A stretch of DNA of 64,000 nt from Diphasiastrum complanatum (lineage: Eukaryota; Streptophyta; Lycopodiopsida; Lycopodiales; Lycopodiaceae): the NCBI GenBank assembly GCA_029204225.1, contig CM055104.1, positions 48,878,933-48,942,932 on the forward strand. The letters run 5' to 3'. How positions within the stretch are numbered: position 1 is the stretch's first letter; each line of letters begins with the position of its first letter. The notes beneath the pieces are model-generated. The model had not been told where the DNA came from. It ran no database searches and saw only the letters and a program-made list of their open reading frames with translations. Positions 46,900 through 59,148 of the stretch are shown piece after piece. Made by a program: the position numbers and the translations under genes.

Positions 46900-48190
46900 T
46901 GCTGGAATTTAATCTAACTCCTATTCATCCCAACAGCCCTTCTTCCTTCTCTGATTTTTTACTCTCTCAAATGCAACCTATAGAAAATGAACTATTTTCC
47001 AACAGTCTGCATATTTGAACTAATTATCACTACAGTATGCATTTTTAATCAGGTTTTTCCACAGGCGAAAAATTTGACACCCGACACTGTCGCTTCTTTC
47101 TACCTTCCTGAGCAACTAAGTATTTAGCGACACTTATGGAAGTTGTTTTTGGGCCATTTAGGCACTTCCAAAAAAGCGACACTGTGTGCGAAAAATACGA
47201 CACTGCATTTTTACATGCAGTTTCTGACAGACGACAATTAGGGCAAAATGCGACACTGCATTCTTACATGTAGTTTATGACAGGATGCGACACTGTATTT
47301 TTTCTCGCAGTTGTTGACAAGTGACAATTAGGGCAAAAAAATGACACTACAGTTTTACACGGGATACTACACAGGCGACACTGCAGATTTACACGGGATA
47401 TTACACAGGTGGCACTCTGCAGAAATACACAGTATTCCTTGTACAGACTGTCTACGTCTTCACGCGCCAATGACAACTATCTAATTAGGCAGTTAATCAG
47501 CTGTTAAGTAATCTTGTAAATGTAAAGCAAGAATAATGCAAGACCTTCTAGCTGCTATAAATGAAAATGGGTGATTGAAGATGTGAGGAGAACATATCAG
47601 AAGTCATTGTAAGTGTCATCATAAGTCATCTACCAGAGATCAAACGACCAAAATGGGTCTTACAGAAGCTGACTCCTTAGAGTTAGTGATGAGAGAGAGA
47701 GAGAGAGAGAGAGATTCAGAATGTTAGCAATTGTTTTAAATCTGTAAGTAGGATCACGCGCTTATCAATGCTATTGTATTTTGATCTGATTGCTGTTACT
47801 ACAACTTCATTATACAAATTCGCTATTGTTCTATATCCTTTTGCATTCTTGTTGAATGATAACTCTCACTCCTCTTACACAAACACTGTTATCAGATAAT
47901 TGTATGGTTGTCTTTGATGCCTAAATTGATTCTACATTCTCTTCATACCAGGTTATCAGTACTAGAGGATTGCATGGCTGTCTCAGACGCCTAATCATCT
48001 TCACAATCTCTCTTTCATGGCAGTCTATGACTCCTATGCTGATAATCTAATTCAACAGCTCAATATATCCATTCTCTAAGTAATCCACAATCCTGCTATT
48101 AAGAATTCTTTGTTTCTTTAGTTGACATCAATCCAAACATCAACCGAAGTAGTAGCAGAGTTGATAATTCACATTCCATCCGATCCCACA
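46900..48190 (+). repeat. LTR Y (TG...CA, about 1.29 kb)
   Basis: Starts TGCTGGAATTTAATC after a polypurine tract and ends CGATCCCACA before a primer site. Its first about 490 bases match, inverted, 55045-55533. Its last about 250 bases match 17550-17803. A TATAAAT box lies near 47556 and a (GA)n run near 47690-47713. The U3-like part repeats GCGACACT-type words (about 47090-47390). Upstream is gypsy sequence, whereas both other copies adjoin Copia family Y, so this may be a junction LTR. Confidence 0.75.
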
Positions 48191-48193
48191 GAT

Positions 48194-48205
48194 TGGTATC
48201 AAAGC
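48194..48205 (+). other. Primer-binding site after LTR Y, with a second worn one 45 bases before
   Basis: TGGTATCAAAGC at 48194; a decayed TAGTAGCAGAGT lies near 48150. The same double arrangement (TGGTATCAGAGC 17765, TGGTATTAGAGC 17808) is in the other copy. The element is cut about ten bases downstream. Confidence 0.7.
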
Positions 48206-48215
48206 CCACAAGTCT

Positions 48216-48579
48216 CAACCTTATCCTAGTCAGCTTGAGAAGCTTCTTGACCATTGCAATGTGGATTGCATGTATGATGCCTTGAAAGTTGCTTATTGGA
48301 AATACCTATGACCAAGTGGGACTTGGCACATGGTTGTAGTTGGCATGTAAGTACTACATTCCATATTCTATTTTTCGAATTCATAAAAATTGCTTTCACC
48401 TTCTTGCTTACATTTAATATGTGTCCATATTTTACAAGTTCACACACGCACACGCGCGCGCGCGCACACACACACACACACAATTGTAGTAAAATCAACA
48501 TCATCTTGCAATGTGGCCACAAGGTCAACATTTTTGCATCGAAAGCATAGGCAAAAAAAAGGACTTTCAAGTGCAGAGT
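48216..48579 (+). pseudogene. Displaced piece of the duplicated host segment
   Basis: Matches 28677-28936 in the same orientation (CAACCTTATCCTAGTCA start, CTTTCAAGT(A/G)CAGAGT end). It encodes YPSQLEKLLDHCNVDCMYDA and a splice donor GTAAGT at 48347. It differs by about 25 extra coding bases with a TGA, and by about 80 extra bases holding a (CA)n(CG)n tract. It continues exactly where the right inverted arm (55534) is interrupted, but in reversed orientation. Confidence 0.7.
48439..48482. repeat. (CA)n(CG)n alternating purine-pyrimidine tract
   Basis: About 42 bases of alternating CA, CG and CA dinucleotides, absent from the corresponding place in the 28.9-kb copy. Confidence 0.9.
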
Positions 48580-48861
48580 TGTATTTTTTTGCGACTAATT
48601 ATTTGTCTGATAATCTTCAATGCTTAATTGTTTGGCTACGTAATCATTGTAGTAATGACGATTTCAAAGTTAGTTACTATAAGTTCAAATGTGATTTCTA
48701 TCACTATTGTCTTGTTTGAAATTGATAGGCATAGTCATGCATTGGAAATGTGAAGATAGTTTATTCCGCCATGCACAAAAGGTTTTCTTTCTAGACACAC
48801 GAATTATTTTCATTTGTTTCTTTTCGAGCTAGACCTATCTTCTGCATACCACTTTTCGACA
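48580..48861 (+). repeat. 5' LTR of Copia Z (3' portion)
   Basis: Matches 53531-53813 over its full length (GACTAATT(A/C)TTTGTCTGATA, GCATAGTCATGCATTGGAAA-type blocks). Confidence 0.85.
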
Positions 48862-48873
48862 TGGTATTAGAGT
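48862..48873 (+). other. Primer-binding site of Copia Z, with related words downstream
   Basis: TGGTATTAGAGT directly after the LTR. TGATATCAGAGC (about 48904) and AGTATCAGAG (about 48988) repeat the theme in the leader. Confidence 0.75.
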
Positions 48874-49068
48874 TGTTTCACTACTTCTTTATTTGATTTC
48901 AATATGATATCAGAGCGAAAGATCTAATACTTCATATCTTTCGTGATATCAAATTAATATCATACTCTTCAGTTCTTTTCAACCTTTCAGTATCAGAGAA
49001 TTGATTTCTTATTGTTGGCATTACCACATCTGTGGTATCATCGATACAATCGACAAACTAAGTTCCAG

Positions 49069-50100
49069 ATGGATTCTCAAAGTAAAGTTGGTCTTATTAC
49101 AAACAAGCTGAATGAATCCAATTATTATTTGTGGAAACTTAAGATGAAGACCTTGCTAATTGCCAGCAAATTATGGGATGTTGTTACAGGTACAGAAGTA
49201 AAACTTGAAGACGACAACTCAAAGTGAAAATCGAAGGACGGTAAAGCGCGCTTATTATCCTCAATATATCATATACATAGATTGGACACATAGCTGAAGC
49301 TAAAACGTCAAGAGACGTTTGGGACATTTTGAACTCACTATATGACGTAAGGGACGTAACTACTAAGTTACATCTACAAAGGAAATTCTTCACGTTCAAA
49401 ATGTCTATTGGTGATTCTCTTCAGAGTCACATTAACCAGTTTAAGAATCTTTTGCAACAGATGGTTGTTGTCGGATCAGTCATAGACGATCAAGATGCAA
49501 TTATGACATTGCTTTCAAGCTTGCCCTCTACATATGAGAACTGGGTGATGATCATATCAACACACTCAGATTAAACTCTTACTAGAGTTATCACTATGTT
49601 ACTGCAAGAAGACAATAGAAGAAGTAAAGACACTTTGTCTACTTCCTCCTCTCAGGCTCTATTTGTCAACAAAGGCTCGAAGCGAAGGAAGCTAAAAAGC
49701 TTCAAGAAGACTGCAACGAATCAGAAACAGACTCAAGGTCAAGAACAATCATTGAATCCATAGTTGAAGACGAAGATGTTTTGCAGGTATTGCAAGCGCA
49801 ATAACTATGAGATCAAGGATTGCCAGATTCTCCAAGCGAAGAACGCAACCAAGCAACCTGATCAACAAGCAAACACAATCTCATCATCTCCCCAGGTCGA
49901 AGTGGACGAAGGCGCATTCATGGTCAAATATCAAAGGGCATTTCTGAATGATTCATGGTTTAGGGATTCTGGAGCAACTCAACATATGACCAATCAACGT
50001 GAGATCTTCAACTCCTACACTCCTTACAGCACGAAGAAATTTGTTCATCTTGGTGACAATAGTACTCACACTATTAAAGGTGAAGGTACTGTAAGATTGT
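49069..50100 (+). pseudogene. Copia Z gag and protease
   Basis: ATG 49069 (MDSQSKVGLITNKLNESNYY) starts a typical Gag. Frame changes near 49227-49330 and a TAA near 49574 break it. LHLQRKFFTFKM and LQSHINQFKNLLQQM are conserved blocks. The knuckle reads CRYCKRNNYEIKDC (about 49782), with Y at the zinc-binding histidine. Protease DSGATQHMT near 49967 is intact locally; the frame stops at 50100. Confidence 0.85.
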
Positions 50101-51300
50101 GATTCCAGCATGATCAATTCAAATTACTATCAAAGATTTTATATGTTCCTAAACTCTCTAGAAATCTGTTATCTGTGAGTAGAATTACAGATCGTAAGGT
50201 AGAATTTGAATCTGATCAATGCAGAATTATTGATAGGATGATAAGAATATCCTTGCACTTGACAAGAGGCAGGTTCACTTATATAAATTGGCACACTGTT
50301 ATTTTGAGTCTAGTCAAGCCTTGAAAACCTCTGTTCTAGTCGATAAAGCATTATTATGACATCATCGCTCCGGACACGTGAATCATGCATCTATTTTGAA
50401 CATGACCAAATAATCCATGGTCCTTGATCTCGACTATCCTTCTGGTAAGGTCGATCTCCTTGTTTGTGTAGCTGCATTTTTGGAAAGCAGACTAGGTTTC
50501 CTTTTAGATCAAGCCATATGCATGCAGCAAAAGATCTATTAGATGTTGCTCATACAGATATATGTGGACCTATGCAAATTCCTTCATTGCTAGATGCAAA
50601 GTACTTCATTACCTTTATTGACAAATTCTCCAGAAGAACAGTTGTTTATTTCATTAAACAAAAATCGAAGGCTTTCATCAAATTCAGACAATTCAAAGAG
50701 CATGTTGAGAATCAAACTGGAAAATGAATCAAAGCACTGAGGTTAGATAATGGGGGAGAATATATCTCCAACAAATTCAAGGACTACTGCCTTAACAACG
50801 ACATTTAGCAACAATACATCACTTCCTATTCGCCTCAATCAAATGGTCTTGTTGAGAGAAAGAACAGAACCTTAGTTGAATCGGCAAAGTGCATGTTATC
50901 ACATGCGACACTTCCGAAGTCCTTTTGGGATGAAGATGTTTTAATAGCAACCTATATTCAGAACAGTTGTTCTACTAAAGGCCTCTCTCAGACAAAACAC
51001 CATTTGAAGTTTGGACAGGTACCAAACCTTCTTTATCAAACTTACGAGTTTTTGGATGTATTGCTTTTGCGTAGATACCTCACGATCTCAAAAAGAAGCT
51101 CGACTTCCAGAGTATCAAGTGTGTTTTCATCAGCTACACTACTTCAGATCAAGCCTACAAGTTGTTCGATCCCATCAAGTCGAAGATATTCACTAGCAGA
51201 GATGTCATCTTCATCGAAGATCAGTTTCAAGACCTCAAAGGAAAGGGAAGTTCCCATGTAGCCGACCTGTCAGATTCTCCTGACGCTTTGAACTTTCCAG
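50101..51300 (+). pseudogene. Copia Z integrase
   Basis: HTDICGPMQIPS (about 50551), FIDKFSRRTVVYF (about 50620), LRLDNGGEY (about 50741) and NGLVERKNRTLVESAK (about 50843) keep the D, D, E residues. TGA near 50726 and TAG near 50808 replace R and Q codons of relatives. Frame changes occur before about 51160. Confidence 0.83.
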
Positions 51301-52790
51301 TTCCACATGCGACTATTCTCATTGAAGGCCCAAGCTCTTCTACTTTCGATGAACAACGAATGAACGGTGAATCAGAAGATGATGATGTTACAGTTCAGCA
51401 ACTACAATATGATAGAAATGATCAACTTCTTGTATTACCCAGAAGATTTTCAAGGACTAGTAGACCACCTAACCGATATATTGACGAGTCTGCAGCATAT
51501 CATGTTCAGGAACCGACGTCTGTCCAAGAGGCATTCAGTCAACCTGACTCAGATCTTTGGAAAGAAGTTATGGATAAAGAGTATTCATCTCTTATCAAGA
51601 ACCAGACGTGGACAATTGTCGAATTACCTGCTAGCAGAAACGTAGTTGAATGCAAATGGATTTTCAAAGTCAAGTACAACGCAGATGGAAGCATCAACAG
51701 AAGAAAGGCATGACTAGTAGCCAGAGGTTTTCCTCATGTATACAACATCGATTACACTGAGACCTTCAGTCCAATAGTCAAGCATTTTTCTATTTGACTT
51801 TTGTTATCATTTGCCGCTGCAACAGATTTGGAAATATAGCAAATGGATGTACATACAGCATATCTAAATGGAGTTACCGAAGAAGACATTTACATGGTGC
51901 AACTCGAAGGTTATATTATCGAGGGTAGGCACAATCATGTTTGTAAACTCCATAAGGCCCTTTATGGCTTGAAGCAATCTGCTCGAGCATGGTTTCCAAG
52001 GATCAATACTTTCCTCATTGATCATGGCTATACACCTAGCTCTTCAGATTCAAACATTTACTTCAAAGTAGTGCATCAGTCTTTTATCATTATCATATTA
52101 TACGTGGATGATACATTGCTTTTCAACAACAATACTGATCTGATAAAAGAGAAGAAGACAATGTTATTTTCCGAATTCGACATGACCGATCTGGGCAAGC
52201 TCATTTCTGCTTTGGTATACAAATCCACAAAGACAGAAAACAGAAGTTGATCTACATTACACAACAGAGATACATCTACAACATTTTAGTCAGATATAAT
52301 TAGATCAATTGCAAGTTAGCTCTCTCACCAATGGAACCAGGACTCAGATTGTCAAAGGACCAATGTCCCCAAACAATTCATGAGAAGCAGCAGATGCGTG
52401 AGTATCCTTATCATTCGATTATAGGATCTCTTATGTATGTCATAATCTATACCAGGTGAGACATAGCTTTTGCAGTCAACTCTCTCAGTCAGTTTATGAC
52501 TAATCCTGGTATAACACATTGGAAGGCTCTTATCAGAGTCATGAGATATCTTTGAGCTACTATGGACTTTTGCATTTGTTATGGTGAAGTCGACGACGAC
52601 ACTCAATTTTCTCAATGGTTACATAGATGCGAGTTGGGCAGGAGATGTAGACACTCGTAAATCTACTTCCGGATTTACATTCTTCCTCAACAATGGTCCA
52701 ATTTCCTAGAACAGTCACAAGCAATCTTCGATAACTCTATCTTCAGAGTCACATTTTTTGCTTTTTCCAAGGAGCCTCAAATGTTAAGGA
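51301..52790 (+). pseudogene. Copia Z reverse transcriptase and partial RNase H
   Basis: EYSSLIKNQTWTIVELP near 51578, ECKWIFKVKYNADGS near 51649, RKA then TGA then LVARGF, QMDVHTAYLNG near 51841, YGLKQSARAWF near 51964 and intact YVDD near 52102. RNase H can be followed (for example around 52620 and 52720) but ends before the SxAEY block is complete; the C-terminal third is gone. Confidence 0.85.
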
Positions 52791-53126
52791 AATGACTCTG
52801 GCAAAGTGTGGGCAACCCTAGATGAGATTTAAGGGCACCTTCATCTTTTTCGTCATTTTTGCAAAAAAAAACCCGACAGTGTCACCTATGGTTGTTTTAG
52901 TTCATTTCTGCAGAGCTACAGTTTTGGTTCATTTATGCAGACAGAACATTTATGGCCAATTTAACCGCTTATCAGCAATCAATGACAAGGACGGGATGGA
53001 TGTCAGTGGATCACCAGCCAACTGGCGATCACAATTGACGACCTAATTTCTTAGTATAAATGGCTGTTCATATTCATACAGATTAATTCATTGAAAATCA
53101 GAATTATCAGAAGCGTTTGAATAGTT

Positions 53127-53289
<163 letters not shown>

Positions 53290-53530
53290 CTGCGAGCTTG
53301 AACACTCCTAAGCATTCTAGCTCACTTCTTAGAGTTGTTTTAGAGATTGCTATTGCGCTACTGCTCATCAGCATTGTGCATTAATTTAGACTTTCATTTT
53401 TTGCCACTCAGAGATAGCATAGAATACATGGCTTCAATCCGCAACTTATTGTACTCATTTACTTTTGTTTCATTTTGAATCAATACTATTCTTGATTGCG
53501 TTCAGTTTCGTCTTAGACTGTATGCATTTC

Positions 53531-53813
53531 TGTATTTCTTCGCGACTAATTCTTTGTCTGATAATCTTCAATGCTTAATTGTTTGGCTACGTAATCACTG
53601 TAGTATTGACGATTTCAAAGTTAGTTACTATAAGTTCAAACATGATTTCTATCACTATTGTCTTGTTTGAAATTGATAGGCGTAGTCATGCATTGGAAAG
53701 GTGAAGATAGCTTATTCCGCCATGCACGAAAGGTTTTCTTTCTACACACACGAATTATTTTCATTCGTTTCTTTTCGAGCTAGACTTATCTTCAGCATAC
53801 CACTTTCCGACAA
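53531..53813 (+). repeat. 3' LTR of Copia Z, terminal portion
   Basis: Direct match of 48580-48861. Abuts inverted Copia Y integrase sequence at 53814. Confidence 0.85.
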
Positions 53814-55533
53814 CTTGTGCATAGCAGAGACAACCGAAAACACGTAGGTGTCTCAAGCTTGGTTTGTAGCCATAGTAGGCTTCAAACGGTGTCTTGGAAT
53901 CAACTACTTTAGTGCTAGAGTAATTTTGCAGATAGCAGACCGTAGAGATCGCTTCTGCCCAAAAGGTTTGAGGAAAATGCGCGTTGACTGTCATGGATCG
54001 TGCAGCTTCCAACAGTGTGCGGTTCTTCCATTCAGCTACTCCGTTCTATGGAGTATAGCTCGTGGTAAACTGATGGGGCATGCCACATGAAGATAGGTAG
54101 TCCTTCATTTCATTTGATAAGTACTCTCCCCTTGAATCAAATCGTAGGGAAGCAGAGAGAATTTCTTTTGAATTCTCATCTAAAGTAGTACATCGGTTGG
54201 CAGTGAACATGGCTCTATAACCCTGATCTGTGATCTTGCTAATAGACAATAGGTTCTTAGTTAACTTGAGTACATAAAGTACACCATTAAGCTATCTGGT
54301 GATTCCATCAGAGAATTGTAGTCGAATAGATCCTTGGCCTTCGACTTGATGTAAATTGGAGTCACCAAAGAAGATATACTTTGATTTTGTAGCTGTGAGT
54401 GTAGTGAAGAGGTCTTTGCATGGCGTTGTGTGCTGAGAAGCACCTGAATCGAGATACCATTGATGGGCATCTCTACTGGGTTGATCTTGTACCATCAACG
54501 CTTTATCATCATCTTGGAAACCTCTGATTGTGTCAGAGTTGCCTTCTTGCTGCTGTTGCATCTTCTTCCTCGTTTCATTATGCTTGAGGGTACGACAGTC
54601 CTTGATGTTGTGGTTGGTTCTTTTGTAGTATCTACAAAATATCTTGGTCTTGGATGTGTTGTTGTTGTTGTGGTTGTGATGCTACTGGTTGTTCTGCCTT
54701 TGTCTTCTTATCCTTGAAGCCTTTCTTCTTCTTGGACTGTTGCTTGTTTGAGTAGAGTGCCATGGATTTGGTACTCGTTGTTGTAGACAAGCTTTTCCTC
54801 CTAATTTCTTCCTACAACAAACTTGCTGTCAATTTTTGGAGAGACGGCGCAGGAGTATTGCTAAGAAACAACACTAAATTATCGTTAGGAGGATGGAAGA
54901 TTGGCGAGAAGAGACATGGTGGAGTTTTCTTCTAAGATAGGCGAACCTATTGCAGCCAGTTGGTTGAGCAACTGTTTGAACTCATTCAGATGGTCGCTTA
55001 CTGAGGTGCATTCACTCATTCTGAGTTTCAGTACCTTCTTCCTTTGCAGTGTCGCCTGTGTAGTATTCCGTGTAAAACTGCAATGTCACTTTTTTGCCCT
55101 GATTGTCGCCTGTCAAAAACTGCGAGGAAAAATAGTTCGCATTCTTTGCCTGTTAGAAACTGCATGTAAAAATGCAGTGTCGCATTTTGCCCTTATTGTT
55201 GTCTGTCAGAAACTGCATGTAAAAATGTTGTCTCACACTTTTCGCACACAGTGTCGCTTTTTTGGAAGTGCCTAAATGGCCCAAAAAGAACTTTCATAAG
55301 TGTCGCTAAACACTTAGTTGCTCAGGAAGTTAAAAAGAAGCGACAATGTCGGGTGTCAAGTTTTTCACCTATGGAAAAACCTGAGTAAAAATGCAGACTG
55401 TAGCGACAATTAGTTCAAATATGCAGACTGTTGGAAAACGGTTCATTTTCTGCAGGTTGCATTTGAGAGAGTAAAAAATCAGAGAAGGAAGAAGGGTTGT
55501 TGGGTTGAGTAGGAGTTAGATTAAATCCCAACA
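53814..55533 (-). mobile_element. Copia family Y fragment on the minus strand: LTR start, gag, protease, integrase
   Basis: On the minus strand: LTR Y start (55533 to 55045), then directly Gag (LQRKKVLKLRMSECTSVSDH, from 55047), a knuckle region, protease DSGASQHTT near 54450, and integrase (NEMKDYLSSCGMPHQFTTSY near 54100, EAARSMTVNAHFPQTFWAEA near 54000). It stops at 53814 at the edge of Copia Z. The end of the LTR, primer site and gag start are deleted. Integrase residues are nearly the same as at 18420-18620, so these are two copies of one family. Confidence 0.82.
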
Positions 55534-56917
55534 AGACCTATGTATTCGTCGCCATTGGTCTCTTTCTAGATTTCTTATTCTCTCATCTTTCGAACAACTC
55601 AATTCAAACGTTCAATATTTGTGAAGTATATAAGATGAAAGTGAAAATTTTATTTCTTAGACTAGTCATTTCTGAAAGTTTGACATGCTTCTTGGCGCCT
55701 TGCACAGTTTTTCATTGATTGTTTCATCATTATTGTCATTCCATGATCTTGGAGTTTCTAGATTTACTGTCACAAATAATTTCATAATATAAAATATTGA
55801 CTCTTGTGCCAACCACCCTTCTAGCCTTCTACATATGTTTTTTGTCAAACAAAGAGCTTCAACAGCCTTAGGAATCACTCCAAAAAAAACATCCATGTGG
55901 AATGCACAGGTCGAGCAAGTGCCAACTCATCAACAAGGTCAACAAGAGGGTGTACTTGGGTGTCCTTAAAACTAGGAGGATGACATGTTTCTAGAGCACA
56001 AACAACCTCTATGGATCTGAGATGCATTTGTTCTTCTCTTCTGATTTCTTTGGAGGATATCCACTCGATATAATTATATCAAGCTAAAAACTTAGTGCGC
56101 GTCATACTACGTTTTGTATATCTTCAATTAGCATCCTTTCAAGACCACTAGAACGAATGAACACATTATCAATTTAATATTGATGTAAATGTCATATAGT
56201 TTAAATGAAGTTTATATCCAAATACCATATGAAGTATATGGTACACGTATCATTTTATGTCAATTATGAAACTTTATCCTTGACAACTTGCCATCTGAAT
56301 GATTTTTAAAAACTACCTCCGTACCTTGTTGGCATCCGTATGTGTCCAATTATGTCCTTCATGTGCTTGCTCTTTGTTTTGTGAAAACCCATGGAGGTGA
56401 TGGAATAATTTGTAGTCCATACCAAGATTTCAGAACCATAACCACCCCCTTGTGACAATAGCACCTTATTTCAATCAATCAAATGCCCAATTTAAGTGCT
56501 CGGGAAAACTCTTTTGAGTTATTATCAAAAAACTTGCATTTTTTTCAGCCTCTCTATTTACTCATCAAAGGGTCTATATGCCTATATAAAAAACCATAAA
56601 AAATTTAATGATATCTATTTTACAAAAATAATGCCCATTTTATTCCTATACTTTGCAGATTTTCCAGAGCACTGCCCTATTTTAACTAGTCTGAATGAAT
56701 TGCAGCAAACCTATCATAGTATGATATCTGGGTTTAAAAGAAGGGAATTGTCATGCATCTGATCCTTCAGGAAATCTGTTTTCATTCAAACAAATGTTTG
56801 AGGATCAAGTTTGCAGTTTTATTCCAGAAATTTGAGTAAAAGATATTTTCGACCTCTTATCTTACACACCACACAAATAAGCAGCTCTTGTGAAGTGCCA
56901 AGATCCACATCTGTGCC
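55534..56917 (-). other. Right-arm copy of the NPF 3' flank and host-gene fragment
   Basis: Mirrors 27202-28676, including the MDV(F/L)FGVIPKAVEALCLTKN coding trace (minus, about 55830-55896). It shows more small indels than the exons. No intact gene. Confidence 0.6.
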
Positions 56918-59148
56918 TCAAACAGCAGCTATTTCTTGATCCCCCTCTGCAGCAGCAGCAATGCACTGAGGGGACTCAGCCCTTTGCTCTGTGGATTTGT
57001 ACTTGTACCATCTGGCACAGAAGAGGTAAAACACAAAATTGAGTGAGGTCAGGATTGCCAGAAGCCAGTAAAAGTACTTGAGCTTGCCACGGTTCAGATT
57101 GTTAGGGAGCCATCCAGGATGATCACCCCCATGCCTGGTTGCCTTTCTCACTGTAGACACCAGCACACTGCTCACAAAATGGCCCACGCCCAAGGTACTC
57201 AGATATAGAGCAGTGCCAACACCGTGCAACCGTTCTGGCGACTCCCTGTAGAAGAATTCAAGCTGCGCCCAACTTGTGTGAAGATCTCTGTGGTACCCCT
57301 TTAGGAAGTACTGAGGAATCAGCCAGAAAATTGTGATGGGTATAGTTGCCTTTGGCATATCAAGTAGCCCATGATCCCTGGCTGCTTGTACACGGCGCAC
57401 CTCTACAGCCCCTGCTATGACCATGGCAAGAATTGCAAACACCATGCCTGTGCCAATCCTTTGAAGACCTGTGATCCCTTGAGAATGACCAGTGTGTTTG
57501 CTTGCAAAAGGCACAAAGAATGTCGTACAATGGCAGGAAAAATAGGACACTGACCAGCTCAAAAATTGACATCGATGCAGGGGGAAAATTGAAGTGCCGT
57601 CCAATGTTTCTCTTCATCGTGGCACCCTGTTGGACAGAAAAAGTTTCCATCTGAGAAAGAGCTGTCCAGACGATGATGGTGCTTGCCCATATTGGCAAAA
57701 TAATCATTGTTTTTAGCTCCTTGACCTGAGTAACTGTGCAAAGCCTCCAGGGGTTCACTGCATGTTCTGGATCAACCACAGGTGCTTTGTCTAGAAAGCT
57801 GCATTCATGAAACAGTCTGTAGAATTAGCGTCCCACCTCACGGAAACAGAAATTCTGGTCCAATCTGTAAAATCAAATTCTACCTTGCATACTCTTTATC
57901 TGAATTCAGGTATATAGGTTCTTGTAGTCATCAAAAGTTCGGTCTGGGGTTAGCTATCTATCAAGGATAGGATCCTGAAAAGAATGAAAAATCCTCGAGC
58001 ATTTATAGACTTGGGCTCTTGGAACTGCTTACCGAAATTGGTCGGTGTGCCAGCGTGTCGTGTAGACTATTATCTTCGTACAAGAGGCTTGCATCAGATG
58101 GATAAGGCAAGTTCCACTTTCTCGTCGCAGCAACCAGGACTTGGGCAATACGAGTCAAGGGGCTGCCGCCTGGAGGCTGTTGCCTGTACCACGAGGAGGC
58201 ATAGTAAAATACGATAATACCTATAAAGAACAACACAGATGAGATGCCAAATGCCCATTTGAAGCCTATGTTATCCTGCAGATATACTATCACCGTCACG
58301 GAGCAGAGAGAACCCACTGAGATTACAAAGTAAAACCAATTGAAGAAATGCGACATTTGCTGCTTCTCTTTAGGATCATTTTCGTCAAACTGATCAGCAC
58401 CCAATGCTGATACATTCATTCAAATGCCACCATTTCCCAAAGCGATGAGGTAGAGTCCCATAAACAGCACGGCCACTTCGGAGCCATGCGCTGCTCGGCA
58501 CTCATTTCCCTGTAAAGAAAAGCATTCTGGTGGCCTAAGCGATGGCAATGCAGAAGACAATGTCAAAAGACCCATACCCTGCATCATCAGAACCCATAAC
58601 GAGCACAAAAACCTGTCAATTTAGTTAAAGATAAGGAAATAAAACTGAAAACAAAATGCGAGAATGTTCGTTTCCAATATTGCAGTCAGCTTTTTTGACA
58701 GATTATAATTACAATAAGTTGAATAGATGCGAAGAGGATGATGGCCCAAAATCGCCCAGTATAAGCATCAGCAACGAATCCCCCAATGAATGGAGTCAAA
58801 TATAAAGCACCAACGAAATTCGACACCATACTTGCCGACTTTGGAACACTCAAGTACATCTTCTTCACAAAGTATGTTATCAGGTTTCGTTGCAGACCCA
58901 AAGTACCAAGTCTTTCGAACAATTCCACAGCTGTGCATTCGGAATCCAATGCCATTTGTCAGCAACTGCACTACACACAAGGCAGAATAGATATATGCCT
59001 CAACAAAATCAAATTATAAGAAAAACATGAGTTGATACAGCTTACCAAAGATAGGAGGAGCTGCTTTCCATCCCCCAGGCTGCATTTCTGGCTTCGCCAC
59101 ACCAGATTCTTTCTCCGCGGAACTTCCAGCTAAAAGTATTATTTTCAT
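56918..59148 (-). pseudogene. NPF transporter pseudogene, inverted copy of the 24954-27201 gene
   Basis: Exon equivalents on the minus strand are 59148-59046, 58930-58713, 58578-58033 and 57798-56918, with splice sites kept. Lesions relative to the left copy: CGA to TGA at 58420-58422 in exon 3 (after GNGGI), a 2-base deletion near 58049 just before the exon 3 donor, in-frame losses of 12 bases near 57776 and 3 bases near 57705, a 2-base deletion near 57520 that shifts the frame after LPLYD, and +1 and +2 insertions near 57297 and 57266 that scramble about 15 residues. The first exon, ExxER motif and PTR2 signature remain readable. It cannot make a full transporter, but its transcript could pair with that of the intact copy. 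Confidence 0.9.

Noticed and set aside
53531-53813. Copia Z LTR being only about 283 bases because both copies start TG and end CA
   Set aside because: No polypurine tract precedes 53531, while a TATA box and CT tract lie upstream, so the right LTR is probably longer and the left one truncated.
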